NCBI RefSeq assembly: GCF_029961025.1
Contig: NZ_JASBVP010000002.1
Span: forward strand, 496,001 to 560,000
Direction of reading: 5' to 3'
DNA from: Mycobacterium sp.
GTDB lineage: Bacteria > Actinomycetota > Actinomycetes > Mycobacteriales > Mycobacteriaceae
DNA length: 64,000 nt
In this document: positions 25,638-34,426 of the stretch, one piece after another
How positions within the stretch are numbered: the stretch's first letter is position 1
How the letters are laid out: each line of letters opens with the position of its first letter
Notes under the pieces: generated by a model
Seen by the model: only the letters and a program-made list of their open reading frames with translations
What the model was told of the DNA's origin: nothing
Database searches by the model: none
Translations under genes and position numbers: made by a program

Positions 25638-27089
25638 GTGTCGCCGGTTGCCCGAATCGTATCGATCACGGTGGCACCGGCGGCCGCTGTCGGATTCATC
25701 GTTGCGCTGGGTCTGGCCCCACCGGCATCCGCCCTGCCCTGTACCGCGCCGGAAGCGAACGTCGACCCCCCAGCGGCCGCCCCGGTGACGCCCTCACCTG
25801 CGCCGGTGGTGCGGCCGCCGACCGGACGCAGGCCGCGGGGAGCGAATGAGCACGCACCGTTGCCCCGGCTGGGCCCGCTGATATCCGCCCTGCTGCATCC
25901 GGGCACCCGATACGCCGCGCCGGTGCAGCAGCAGGCGGCGATCATCCCGCCGGCACCTGCCCCTCCCGGGGCGGGCAACCAAGCCCCCCCGGATGCCGCC
26001 CAGCTGAGCCCGAACGCGGCCCAGCCGTCACCGGAACCTCCCCCCTCAATCGCCGGCGCCCCGACTTCGCTGGTCGAGTGGGTGACCGGGCCCAACAGCC
26101 CGAACAAAACCCTGCAACGGTTCAGTATTTCCGGAACCGACCTGGGAATCCTCTGGGACAACGGCGATCCCGTCAATCGTCAGGTGCTCATGGCTTTCGG
26201 CGACACGTTCGGCTACTGCCGGGTTCACGGCCAGCAGTGGCGGTATAACGTGCTGTTTCGCAGCGGGGACCGTGATCTTTCCGACGGGATCAGCGTGGCC
26301 CCCGGTGTGCCTGCCGACAAATACTCCGGCTCTCCGGTGCGGCAAGTGGGGTTTTCCAAGCAGATCATTCCCGGTATCAAGTGGGCGCCGACCCAGGAGG
26401 GCATGATCCCGACCGCCGGCATCGCCGTGGGGCGAACCCAATACCTCAACTTCATGTCCATCAAGCAATGGGGCCGCGACGGCGAATGGACGACCAACTA
26501 TTCGGCAATCGCGGTGTCTCCCGACAATGGCCAAAACTGGGGGATCTACCCCGGGACCATCCGGGCGTCTTCGCCGGGCAGTGTTCCGGGCGCGCGGTAC
26601 GTTCCCGGCAATGAGAATTTCCAGATGGGCGCGTTCATGCGGCCGGGTGACGGTTATGTCTACTCGTTTGGAACGCCGCCCGGGCGCGGCGGTTCGGCGT
26701 ATCTGGCGCGCGTCCCGCAGAACTTCGTGCCGGACCTCACCAAATACCAGTACTGGAATGGTGACCGCAATGCCTGGGTCCCGAACAATCCGGCGGCGGC
26801 CACTCCGGTCATCCCGGGCCCGGTGGGTGAGATGTCTGCGCAATACAACAACTATCTCAAGCAGTACCTGGTGTTGTACACCAACGGCGCCAACGACGTC
26901 GTGGCACGGACCGCGCCGGCGCCGCAGGGGCCGTGGAGTCCGGAGCAATTGCTGGTTTCCTCGTTCCAGATGCCCGGCGGGATCTACGCGCCGATGATCC
27001 ATCCCTGGTCATCGGGCAAAGACCTGTATTTCAACCTGTCGCTGTGGTCGGCATACGACGTGATGCTGATGCACACCGTGCTGCCATAG
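25638..27089 (+). CDS. Secreted DUF4185 protein
   Basis: A 483-residue exported protein. The N-terminus (basic residue, then SITVAPAAAVGFIVALGLA, then PPASA-LP) is a Sec signal peptide. A proline-rich linker covers residues ~35-140. The C-terminal ~330 residues are a DUF4185 domain, a five-bladed beta-propeller-like fold with ILWDNGDPVNRQVLMAFGDTFG, repeated AVSPDNGQNW-type turns and ending QMPGGIYAPMIHPWSS. Proteins of this kind resemble glycoside hydrolases but have no proven activity; cell-wall glycan binding or cleavage is possible. GGAAAGG before GTG 25638 fixes the start. It follows the tRNA pair. Rv3707c and Rv1754c are relatives I recall. Confidence 0.85.
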   Translation: MSPVARIVSITVAPAAAVGFIVALGLAPPASALPCTAPEANVDPPAAAPVTPSPAPVVRPPTGRRPRGANEHAPLPRLGPLISALLHPGTRYAAPVQQQAAIIPPAPAPPGAGNQAPPDAAQLSPNAAQPSPEPPPSIAGAPTSLVEWVTGPNSPNKTLQRFSISGTDLGILWDNGDPVNRQVLMAFGDTFGYCRVHGQQWRYNVLFRSGDRDLSDGISVAPGVPADKYSGSPVRQVGFSKQIIPGIKWAPTQEGMIPTAGIAVGRTQYLNFMSIKQWGRDGEWTTNYSAIAVSPDNGQNWGIYPGTIRASSPGSVPGARYVPGNENFQMGAFMRPGDGYVYSFGTPPGRGGSAYLARVPQNFVPDLTKYQYWNGDRNAWVPNNPAAATPVIPGPVGEMSAQYNNYLKQYLVLYTNGANDVVARTAPAPQGPWSPEQLLVSSFQMPGGIYAPMIHPWSSGKDLYFNLSLWSAYDVMLMHTVLP

Positions 27090-27171
27090 CTCAGCCCGGG
27101 TTTAGCGGCTCGAGGCATCCGGTAGGCAATCGGCCCGGGAGTGGTTGGCCGCGCCGATGCCGACCACTCGG

Positions 27172-28197
27172 TCATGCGCGTGTTTCCATGAGTTCTAGCG
27201 CCTGCTCGAACAGGCGCACCGTGGCCGCGTGCAGTTGTTCACCGACCTCCCGCTCGGCCTTACCCGCGCAGGCCCGCGCCAGCGTGCCCTCGATGACGAT
27301 GCCCAGCTTGAAACAGGCCAGCACGGTGTACCAGGTGATGTGTGACAGGTCTCGGGTGGTGTTGCGGGCATAGCGCTCGACGAGCTCGTCGGTGCTGGCC
27401 AGGCCATCAAACGAGGTGAGGGCGTGCTCGAAGACACTGGACCCGTCGGGTTGTCGCCAAGTGGCCAGCAGCCAGCCCAAATCCAGCAACGGGTCGCCGA
27501 TGGTCGACATCTCCCAGTCGACGATGGCCACCACGTCGGGACCGGTGCGGGAAAACAGCACGTTGGCGGCGTGATAGTCACCATGCAGAATGCCCGGGGA
27601 CCAGGATGACGGCCGATGCCCCTCGAGCCACTTCGCGACGTCTCCGACACCGGGGATATCCGGTCCGGGATAACCTTCGAACTGGCGATAGGATTCCAAC
27701 TCCGAAAGCCAGCGGGGCACTTGACGTTCCAGGAACCCCTCGGGTTTGCCGAAATCGGCGAGTCCGACGGCGACGTGGTCGACGGCGCCCAGCTTGGCCA
27801 ACGCGTCGGCCATCGACAGCCCCATTTGGTGGCGCACGGCCGCGTCGCCGGCGTGCAGCGGTGGAAGTTCTTCGCCGGCGTTGAATCCGTCGACCGGCTC
27901 CATCAGGTAAAACACCGCGTCACCGAGCACCGCGGGGTCGTCGCAGACCGCGATCAGATGCGGATGCGGCACGTCGGTTCCGGCCAGTGCGGCCAGCACC
28001 CGGGTCTCGCGCAGGATCACCGTGTTGCTTCGCGGGCGCAGGTGCCGCGGCCCGCGCCGCAGCACGTATTCTCGCCCGGACCTGGCGAACCGCACCATGA
28101 TGTTCTGAGTTCCGCCGCTGAGCTCGCGAACATCTTCCAGCGGGCCCGCCCCCAGACCCTGCCGGGACATCCATTCCGCTACCGCTTTCAGGTTCAC
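27172..28197 (-). CDS. APH-fold phosphotransferase (ACAD10/11-like)
   Basis: A 341-residue protein of the aminoglycoside-phosphotransferase/choline-kinase fold. Brenner motif ILHGDYHAANVLF holds the catalytic Asp, and AIVDWEMSTIGDPLLDLGW holds the metal-binding Asp; LSGGTQNIMVRF is the nucleotide loop. Its homologue Rv3761c was once named fadE36, an acyl-CoA dehydrogenase, but the motifs are those of a kinase like the N-terminal half of ACAD10/11, which phosphorylates hydroxyacyl-CoA before dehydration. GTG at 28197 begins NLKAVAEWM; the frame upstream is unsupported. It diverges from the methyltransferase at 28413. Confidence 0.85.
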   Translation of the reverse strand: MNLKAVAEWMSRQGLGAGPLEDVRELSGGTQNIMVRFARSGREYVLRRGPRHLRPRSNTVILRETRVLAALAGTDVPHPHLIAVCDDPAVLGDAVFYLMEPVDGFNAGEELPPLHAGDAAVRHQMGLSMADALAKLGAVDHVAVGLADFGKPEGFLERQVPRWLSELESYRQFEGYPGPDIPGVGDVAKWLEGHRPSSWSPGILHGDYHAANVLFSRTGPDVVAIVDWEMSTIGDPLLDLGWLLATWRQPDGSSVFEHALTSFDGLASTDELVERYARNTTRDLSHITWYTVLACFKLGIVIEGTLARACAGKAEREVGEQLHAATVRLFEQALELMETRA

Positions 28198-28412
28198 GTG
28201 CCAGAACCTACCCTGGGTGGCCCGCGTTGCCGGCGACACCGCGAGGCCGGGGCTTTGAAGGCGCGTCCCGCAGACACCGTGCCCACCACGTATGACCTCA
28301 TCCGATGCGGTTGCCACCGGTGCGCCGGTATAGTCGCCGACGATGCCGTCGAAGCCGGCTGCGGCGAGCAGTCTTGGATTACCCACACCGTCCGCCCGAC
28401 CGAGGAAAGACT

Positions 28413-29363
28413 ATGGCGCGCACCGACAACGATTCCTGGGATATCACCGAGAGCGTGGGAGCCACTGCGCTGGGGGTGGCCGCGGCGCGCGCCGCGGAAA
28501 CCGAAAGCGAGCACCCCATCATCAGCGACCCGTTCGCCCGGGTGTTCGTGGATGCGGCGGGAACGGGCCTGTGGACCATCATGGCGGATCCCGCACTGGC
28601 GGCCCGGCTGTCTGCCGACGAGCCGGGCCTGCTGGTGCGGATGCAGGCGATGGTCGACTTCATGGCCGTGCGCACGGCGTTTATCGACGAGTTCTTCCTC
28701 AGCGCCGCCGATGCCGGCGTACGCCAAATCGTAATCCTGGCAGCCGGTTTGGATGCACGTGCGTGGCGGCTGGCGTGGCCCGCCGGCACCACGGTGTACG
28801 AGCTCGATCAGCCCAAGGTGCTAGAGTTCAAGTCGACCACCATGCGGCAGCACGGTGCAGATCCGAAGGCAAATCTGGTGAACGTCCCGGTCGATCTTCG
28901 ACAGGATTGGCCGAAAGCGCTGCAGGAAAACGGTTTTGATGCATCGCAACCAACCGCGTGGTCGGCTGAGGGGCTGCTTCGCTACCTGTCGGCGGCGGCG
29001 CAAGACCTGTTGATCGAGCGCGTTCACGAATTAAGCGCAGCCGGCTCCCGGTTTGCCGCCAATGCGCCCGGAAAGGGGTTGCCCGACCCGGATTACCGCA
29101 CCCGCCAGCGCGAGGAGATGAGCCGCCTGCGCGCAGCGGCCGCCAGACTGCTCAACACCGAGGTGCCCGACTTCGAGGAGTTGTGGTATGCCGAGGAGCG
29201 CACCGATGTCGCCGACTGGTTGCGGTGTCACGGTTGGGAGGCATCGGCGGTGACCCTGGCAGAAATGCTGAGCCGCTATGGGCGCCGGATCCCAGACGCA
29301 GACGTAATCCCGCCAACCGTTTTCGTCTCGGCGCGGCGCAGCGCCGACCACCACCTACGCTGA
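28413..29363 (+). CDS. TIGR00027 SAM-dependent methyltransferase
   Basis: A 316-residue member of the mycobacterial TIGR00027 methyltransferase family, which has many paralogues per genome. Hallmarks are [20 protein letters not shown] at the N-terminus, [11 protein letters not shown], the SAM site [14 protein letters not shown] (~110-123), [12 protein letters not shown] and [21 protein letters not shown] nine bases before ATG 28413 sets the start. The substrate is unknown; carboxylate or O-methylation of lipids is suspected for some paralogues. Homologue: Rv3767c. In this window it lies directly before tcrX, so the Rv3766 gene seems lost. Confidence 0.9.
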   Translation: MARTDNDSWDITESVGATALGVAAARAAETESEHPIISDPFARVFVDAAGTGLWTIMADPALAARLSADEPGLLVRMQAMVDFMAVRTAFIDEFFLSAADAGVRQIVILAAGLDARAWRLAWPAGTTVYELDQPKVLEFKSTTMRQHGADPKANLVNVPVDLRQDWPKALQENGFDASQPTAWSAEGLLRYLSAAAQDLLIERVHELSAAGSRFAANAPGKGLPDPDYRTRQREEMSRLRAAAARLLNTEVPDFEELWYAEERTDVADWLRCHGWEASAVTLAEMLSRYGRRIPDADVIPPTVFVSARRSADHHLR

Positions 29364-29490
29364 CGACCCGGATAGTTGCTGGCCCGCCTGCGGCACCGGG
29401 AGGCGGGTGCCGCTCGAAACGACGGCGGTCCAGCCAGCGGTTTCACAGGCCGCACACAGGATTGGCACAGCTTCGGCCCAGTCCTGCGCG

Positions 29491-29496
29491 GATACT
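29491..29496 (+). promoter_or_regulatory. -10 element of tcrX
   Basis: GATACT (A at -11, T at -7) lies seven bases before GTG 29504. Upstream are CACAGG and CACACAGG direct repeats near 29447-29460 and GGCACAG near 29464-29470, which could be TcrX sites, since TcrX is known to bind its own promoter. Confidence 0.5.
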
Positions 29497-29503
29497 TGGT
29501 GCC

Positions 29504-30244
29504 GTGGCCCAACCCAACACGCCGACCGAACGTGTCGTGATGCGTCGCGCCGACGGCAACCCGATCCATGTGCTGGTGGTCGACGACGAGGCGGTGCTCG
29601 CCGAGATGGTGTCGATGGCGCTGCGATACGAGGGTTGGAACATCACCAGCGCCGGCGACGGGGCGTCGGCGATCGCCGCCGCACGCGTCCAGCGTCCCGA
29701 TGTCGTGGTCCTCGACGTAATGCTGCCGGATATGAGCGGGCTGGAGGTGCTGCACAAACTGCGTGAGCAGCATCCCCGGCTACCGGTGCTGTTGCTGACG
29801 GCCAAGGATGCGGTGGAGGACCGCATCGCGGGGTTGAGCGCCGGCGGCGACGACTACGTCACCAAACCGTTCAGCATCGAGGAAGTGGTGCTGCGGCTGC
29901 GGGCACTGCTGCGGCGCACCGGTGTGACGACGGCAGACAGCGGCGCCCGGATCGTGGTGGGGGACTTGGTGCTTGATGAGGACAGCCATGAGGTGACCCG
30001 CAGCGGGGATCCGATTACATTGACCTCCACCGAGTTTGAACTGCTCCGGTACATGATGCGTAACCCCAGGAGGGTGCTGAGCAAGGCGCAGATCCTCGAT
30101 CGGGTGTGGAGCTACGATTTTGGCGGCCGGTCCAACATCGTCGAATTGTATATCTCCTATCTGCGTAAAAAGATCGACAACGGTCGCGAACCGATGATCC
30201 ACACTTTGCGCGGTGCCGGCTATGTCCTCAAGCCGGTCCGTTAG
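29504..30244 (+). CDS. tcrX: Response regulator TcrX
   Basis: A 246-residue OmpR/PhoB-type response regulator. The receiver domain has the acidic pair in LVVDDEAV, the phosphorylated Asp in VVLDVMLPD, the Thr in LLLTAKD and Lys in YVTKPF. The C-terminal winged-helix domain contains DEDSHEVTRSG, STEFELLRYM and GRSNIVELYISYLRKKI. It forms a pair with TcrY, known to be induced by low iron and starvation in M. tuberculosis (Rv3765c). The GTG at 29504 suits a leaderless mRNA; ATG 29540 (MRRADGNPIHVL) is the alternative and fits the length of other TcrX proteins better. It overlaps tcrY. Confidence 0.93.
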   Translation: MAQPNTPTERVVMRRADGNPIHVLVVDDEAVLAEMVSMALRYEGWNITSAGDGASAIAAARVQRPDVVVLDVMLPDMSGLEVLHKLREQHPRLPVLLLTAKDAVEDRIAGLSAGGDDYVTKPFSIEEVVLRLRALLRRTGVTTADSGARIVVGDLVLDEDSHEVTRSGDPITLTSTEFELLRYMMRNPRRVLSKAQILDRVWSYDFGGRSNIVELYISYLRKKIDNGREPMIHTLRGAGYVLKPVR

Positions 30245-31721
30245 GAAGAGGTGGGCCTGGCCGCTGCGGCTGCGGCTGTTGGCCGGGCAGGTGGTCGTGC
30301 TGGCCGCGGTGTGTGTCGGTATCGGCGCGGCGACCGAGGTGGCGTTGTATCACCACCTGTTGGCGCAGATCGACGGGCAGCTGCGCAGTGCGTCCCACCG
30401 CTCGGCGCTGATCTACCGGCAACCACCGCGCCCGTTGCGTCGACACGACGCGTTGCGACCGGGCCCCGGGCCGCGTTTTCTGGATGCTCCGGGTCAGCCG
30501 GCCGGCATGGTCGCGGCCGTGATCAGCGATGGGGTCACCGTCGACGCCGGTTACCTGTCCAGCAGCGGCTCCCGGGAGGCGTTGACCGAAACCGCCAAAG
30601 CGCAGCTGGCGTCGATCGCTGCCGAGCGCAGCCCGGTGACCCGCGACCTCAACGGCCTCGGCCGATACCGTCTGGTCGCCACCGCTACCCGGCGCGGCGG
30701 CGGCGATGTCATCGTCACCGGCCTGTCGATGGCCGATATCGATGCCACCATGATCCGGATGCTGCTCATCTTCACGGTGGTCACGGGGGTCGCGCTGACC
30801 GCCGCGACGACCGCCGGCATGGTGATCGTCCGGCGGGCGCTGGCGCCGTTGCGGCGCGTTGCGCACACCGCGGGCGAAGTCGTCGATCTGCCGCTGGACC
30901 GCGGTGAGGTCGCGGTGCCGGTGCGGGTCCCGCAAGCCGACGCGGACCCCCGCACCGAGGTGGGCCAACTAGGCTCGGCGGTAAACCGGATGCTCGATCA
31001 CATCGCCGCCGCGTTATCGACACGGCAGGCGAGTGAGACCCGGGTGCGCCAGTTCGTCGCCGACGCCAGCCACGAGTTGCGCACGCCACTGGCCGCGATC
31101 CGCGGCTACACCGAGCTCGCGCAACGAATGCGCCTAAGCAACGGGTCCGCCGAGGCGGTGGCGCATGCGTTGAGCCGGGTGCAGTCCGAGACCGAGCGGA
31201 TGACCCGCCTGGTCGAGGACCTATTGCTCTTGGCCCGCCTGGACTCCGGGCGACCCCTGGAACGTCAACCGGTGGACCTGTCGCGGATGGCGGTCGATGC
31301 GGTCAACGACGCGCACGTTGCCGGCCCGGACCATCGCTGGGAGCTGGATCTGCCCGATGAGCCGGTGGTCGTCGCCGGCGATGCGGCCCGGCTGCACCAG
31401 GCGGTGAGCAACCTGTTGGCCAACGCCCGCATCCACACCGGTCCCGGAACCGTCGTGACGACCCGGCTGAGTACCGGGCCGACCCACACGGTTCTTCAAG
31501 TGATCGACAACGGACCCGGCATTCCGGCGCAGCTGCAAACCGAAGTCTTCGAGCGGTTTGCCCGCGGCGACACCTCCCGCTCCCGTAAGGGCGGGAGCAC
31601 CGGGTTGGGTTTGGCGATCGTCTCGGCCGTGATCAAGGCGCACGACGGCACGATCACGCTGCACAGCGCCCCGGGCCATACCGAATTCACCGTGCGCCTG
31701 CCGCTTATGGCAAGCGCGTAA
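30222..31721 (+). CDS. tcrY: Sensor histidine kinase TcrY
   Basis: A 499-residue membrane histidine kinase. The first transmembrane segment is LLAGQVVVLAAVCVGIGAAT (~20-39), followed by a ~130-residue extracytoplasmic sensor and a second segment (MLLIFTVVTGVALTAATTAG). A HAMP-like linker comes next, then the H-box DASHELRTPLAAIRGY, N-box NLLANARIHT, G1 VIDNGPGIP and G2 GSTGLGLAIV. It phosphorylates TcrX; their reading frames overlap by 23 bases. The sensor contains the proline/arginine-rich stretch RQPPRPLRRHDALRPGPGP. The signal is unknown. Homologue: Rv3764c. The lpqH gene that follows in M. tuberculosis is missing. Confidence 0.94.
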   Translation: MSSSRSVRKRWAWPLRLRLLAGQVVVLAAVCVGIGAATEVALYHHLLAQIDGQLRSASHRSALIYRQPPRPLRRHDALRPGPGPRFLDAPGQPAGMVAAVISDGVTVDAGYLSSSGSREALTETAKAQLASIAAERSPVTRDLNGLGRYRLVATATRRGGGDVIVTGLSMADIDATMIRMLLIFTVVTGVALTAATTAGMVIVRRALAPLRRVAHTAGEVVDLPLDRGEVAVPVRVPQADADPRTEVGQLGSAVNRMLDHIAAALSTRQASETRVRQFVADASHELRTPLAAIRGYTELAQRMRLSNGSAEAVAHALSRVQSETERMTRLVEDLLLLARLDSGRPLERQPVDLSRMAVDAVNDAHVAGPDHRWELDLPDEPVVVAGDAARLHQAVSNLLANARIHTGPGTVVTTRLSTGPTHTVLQVIDNGPGIPAQLQTEVFERFARGDTSRSRKGGSTGLGLAIVSAVIKAHDGTITLHSAPGHTEFTVRLPLMASA

Positions 31722-31770
31722 TCGGGTGATTTCCCTGTGAGGTATCTGCCTCGCTGGCAGTATCTTGGCT

Positions 31771-32287
31771 GTGGATCAAAAACCCCCGGCCGCATTCATC
31801 GAGTCGGCGCACCGCGAACACCTGAGCTCCCTCCCGCTTTACGACACAACGGATTTCGACGACGCCAACCGTGGATTCATCGCCGCGCTGGCGCCCTGCG
31901 TCATCACGGCCGCGGACGGCCGGATGGTGTGGGACAACGACGTTTACGCATTCCTCGCCGCGTCTGACACCCAACACGCGCCGGCGTCGGTACATCCCAG
32001 CCTGTGGCGGCAGTCGACCCTGGCCGCCAAGCAGGGCCTCTACCAACCCGGACACTAACTTCCGGCTGACACTGCGCAACGGCGTGCTCGTCCACCGCAA
32101 GATTCCCGCCGATCCCAAAAGTGTGCACGCGACGGTGAAACTGGCTGATAAGGTGCGCCTGCTCGCGGTGGTGATGGGCGATGTCAGCTCACCGGGCCTG
32201 GATGTCTCCGGTGACGAGACGACGTTGCCGGCTTTCCTGAACACCCTCGACCGGCCGGACACGGCGTTCAACATCGTCACCCCATAG
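31771..32287 (+). pseudogene. Gutted alkylsulfatase (SdsA-like) gene
   Basis: The 5' part encodes ~90 residues typical of the N-terminus of metallo-beta-lactamase-fold alkylsulfatases: AAFIESAHREHLSSLPLYDT, CVITAADGRMVWDND and SLWRQSTLAAKQGLY. The frame then stops at 32058. In another frame from about 32049 follows the conserved C-terminal end (NFRLTLRNGVLVHRK, SPGLDVSGDE, FLNTLDRPDTAFNIVTP). The middle, ~1.4 kb with all zinc ligands, is gone, so a deletion with a frameshift joined codon ~93 to the last ~80 codons. TATCTT at 31761-31766 still looks like a -10 element. Homologue: Rv3762c (about 626 residues). Confidence 0.85.
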
Positions 32288-32310
32288 CGACGGCTCTCGG
32301 CCGGGTGCCG

Positions 32311-33096
32311 TCAAGCGCCGCCGTCGGGAGATTGCGGCCGTAGCACCAACACCAGATTGCTCACCAAGAACTCCCGAAGCAGCGGCACCGATGTCAGCCA
32401 CCATGCCCATCGGGGGTGATAGCGGGGAAATGCGGCGATCATGGCGCCGGTGTCGGCCGCCCAGTCCAGGCCGTCGGCGGCCGACACCGCAAACAGCGAC
32501 GACCCGTAGTTGTTCTTCGGCGGATGACCGTGTTTGCGAACATATCGTGCCGCCGCACGGGCCCCGCCAAGGTAGTGGGCCGCACCGGTCTCATGCCCAC
32601 CGAACGGTCCCAACCAGACGGTGTAGGACAGCACGGTCAGGCCGCCCGGCCTGGTCACCCGCAGCATCTCGGCACCCAATTGCCAGGGCCGCGGGACATG
32701 CTCGGCGACATTGGAGGACAGGCAGATGTCCACGCTGCGATCCGCGAAGGGTAATGCCATTCCCGATGCCCGGACGAACCGCACCGATGCAGCCGTGTCA
32801 GCCGGCGCGGGCGCGTGCATTTCGCGTGGGTCCGGCTCGACGCCGATATAGCGGATTCCGGCGTCGGCGAACGCCGCCGCGAAGTATCCCGGACCACCTC
32901 CGACGTCGAGCAGCGTGCGGCCGGCAGCAGATTCGCCGTAAAGGGACCGCCAAAGGTCGCCGACCATGGCCACGGTGTCGGCGGCCAGGGCGCTGTAGAA
33001 CCGCGCCGGATCCGACTGCTCGAAGCGGAACTCGAACAGCAGTCGCAGCGAGCGGGCCAACGTCGCGCGCCGGGCAAACAGGTCGGTGGCCGTCAT
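32311..33096 (-). CDS. Class I SAM methyltransferase, Rv0224c-like
   Basis: A 261-residue methyltransferase. Motif I LLDVGGGPGYFAAAFADAG (~64-82), then IGVEPDPREM, SGMALPFADRSVDICLSSNV and RVTRPGGLTVLSYTVW. A C-terminal stretch with AAARYVRKHGHPPKNNYGSS replaces the usual short end and probably binds substrate. A mildly hydrophobic end (WWLTSVPLLREFLVSNLVLVL) suggests membrane contact. TAGCTT seven bases before ATG 33096 points to a leaderless mRNA. It diverges from the Rv0225-like glycosyltransferase, so both may act on one cell-envelope glycolipid. It is the first gene of the Rv0224c-Rv0243 block in this window. Confidence 0.9.
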   Translation of the reverse strand: MTATDLFARRATLARSLRLLFEFRFEQSDPARFYSALAADTVAMVGDLWRSLYGESAAGRTLLDVGGGPGYFAAAFADAGIRYIGVEPDPREMHAPAPADTAASVRFVRASGMALPFADRSVDICLSSNVAEHVPRPWQLGAEMLRVTRPGGLTVLSYTVWLGPFGGHETGAAHYLGGARAAARYVRKHGHPPKNNYGSSLFAVSAADGLDWAADTGAMIAAFPRYHPRWAWWLTSVPLLREFLVSNLVLVLRPQSPDGGA

Positions 33097-33103
33097 CGGA
33101 CCC

Positions 33104-33109
33104 AAGCTA
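33104..33109 (-). promoter_or_regulatory. -10 element of the Rv0224c-like gene
   Basis: TAGCTT on the minus strand, seven bases (GGGTCCG) before ATG 33096. Fits TANNNT and a start of transcription at the ATG. Confidence 0.55.
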
Positions 33110-33212
33110 CCGCTGCCGACCGGCGCACGGCGGCTGCCCCACCCCACGACGGGGGGAATGCGGGGGAATACTGCTGCGTGAGCCTGGCAACGGCGGGTCG
33201 ATCGGCTGCCGT

Positions 33213-33218
33213 TAGGCT
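33213..33218 (+). promoter_or_regulatory. -10 element of the Rv0225-like gene
   Basis: TAGGCT eight bases before ATG 33227, so the 5' leader should be zero to two bases. No clear -35 is visible. Confidence 0.5.
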
Positions 33219-33226
33219 GGGGGCCG

Positions 33227-34426
33227 ATGTCTGCCGCGCACCCTGAGCCCGCGGGCCACCGATCCCGGGGCTCTCGTGGGTTGAGCGCGGTATTGCTGCT
33301 GTGCTGGCGCGACACCGGTCACCCGCAGGGTGGTGGCAGCGAAGCCTACCTGCAGCGCATCGGCGCGCAACTGGCTGCATCCGGGATCGCCGTGACGTTG
33401 CGCACCGCCCGCTACCCCCACGCGCCGCGCCGCGACGTGGTCGACGGGGTGCAGATCAGCCGCGCCGGCGGACGCTATTCGGTATACGTGTGGGCGTTGC
33501 TGGCGATGGCCGCGGGGCGCCTTGGGCTGGGACCGCTGCGGCGGGTGCGACCGGACGTGGTGATCGACACCCAAAACGGCCTGCCGTTTTTAGCCCGGTT
33601 GCTCTACGGCCGGCGAGTGGCGGTGCTGGTGCATCACTGCCATCGGGAGCAGTGGCCGGTGGCCGGGCGGGTAACCGGGCGGATCGGTTGGTTCGTCGAA
33701 TCGTGGTTGTCGCCGCGGCTGCACCGGCGCAACCAGTATGTGACGGTGTCGCTGCCCTCGGCCCGCGACCTGGTCGACCTTGGGGTGGATACCAAGCGGA
33801 TCGCCGTGGTGCGTAACGGTCTCGACGAGGCGCCGGTGCAGTCGCTCTCCGGTCCGCGGGCACCCACGCCGCGTGTGGTTGTATTGTCGCGGCTGGTGCC
33901 GCACAAGCAGATCGAACACGCGCTGGAGGCGATCGCGGTGCTGCGCCCGCGGATCCCGGGGTTGCATCTGGACATCGTCGGCGGCGGGTGGTGGCGGCAG
34001 CGCCTGGTCGACCACGCGCGGCGGCTCGGTATCTCGGATGCGGTGACGTTTCACGGGCATGTCGATGACGTGACCAAACACCAAGTGGTGCAACGATCTT
34101 GGGTGCATGTGCTGCCGTCGCGCAAGGAGGGGTGGGGGCTCGCGGTTGTGGAGGCGGCCCAGCACGCGGTACCGACGATCGGTTATCGGTCTTCCGGAGG
34201 ACTGTGCGACTCGATCATCGACGGGGTGACCGGGGTATTGGTCGACAATCACGCCGAACTGGTGAGTCGGCTTCAACAACTGCTCTCAGACCCGGTTCTT
34301 CGTGATCAACTGGGCGCCAAAGCGCAGACCCGCAGTGGGGAATTCTCGTGGCGGCGAAGCGCTGCCGCGATGCGCACCGTGCTGGAGGCTATTCACGCCG
34401 GCCGCTGTGTCAGCGGCGTGATTTAA
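33227..34426 (+). CDS. GT4 family glycosyltransferase, Rv0225-like
   Basis: A 399-residue retaining glycosyltransferase of family 4 (GT-B fold). The acceptor domain contains DTGHPQGGGSEAYLQRIGAQL; the donor domain contains VVLSRLVPHKQIEHALEAI, LDIVGGGWWRQRL and the EX7E motif in KEGWGLAVVEAAQ. It has no signal peptide and should act at the inner membrane face on a lipid-linked sugar. It is flanked by a divergent methyltransferase and converges, with a 17-base overlap, on the Rv0226c-like membrane protein. Together these suggest a conserved envelope glycan pathway. Acceptor and sugar are unknown. Confidence 0.92.
   Translation: MSAAHPEPAGHRSRGSRGLSAVLLLCWRDTGHPQGGGSEAYLQRIGAQLAASGIAVTLRTARYPHAPRRDVVDGVQISRAGGRYSVYVWALLAMAAGRLGLGPLRRVRPDVVIDTQNGLPFLARLLYGRRVAVLVHHCHREQWPVAGRVTGRIGWFVESWLSPRLHRRNQYVTVSLPSARDLVDLGVDTKRIAVVRNGLDEAPVQSLSGPRAPTPRVVVLSRLVPHKQIEHALEAIAVLRPRIPGLHLDIVGGGWWRQRLVDHARRLGISDAVTFHGHVDDVTKHQVVQRSWVHVLPSRKEGWGLAVVEAAQHAVPTIGYRSSGGLCDSIIDGVTGVLVDNHAELVSRLQQLLSDPVLRDQLGAKAQTRSGEFSWRRSAAAMRTVLEAIHAGRCVSGVI

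Noticed and set aside
27172..28197. Acyl-CoA dehydrogenase FadE36
   Set aside because: The historical name is not supported: the visible motifs are those of an aminoglycoside-phosphotransferase fold, and no flavin-binding acyl-CoA dehydrogenase motifs are seen.
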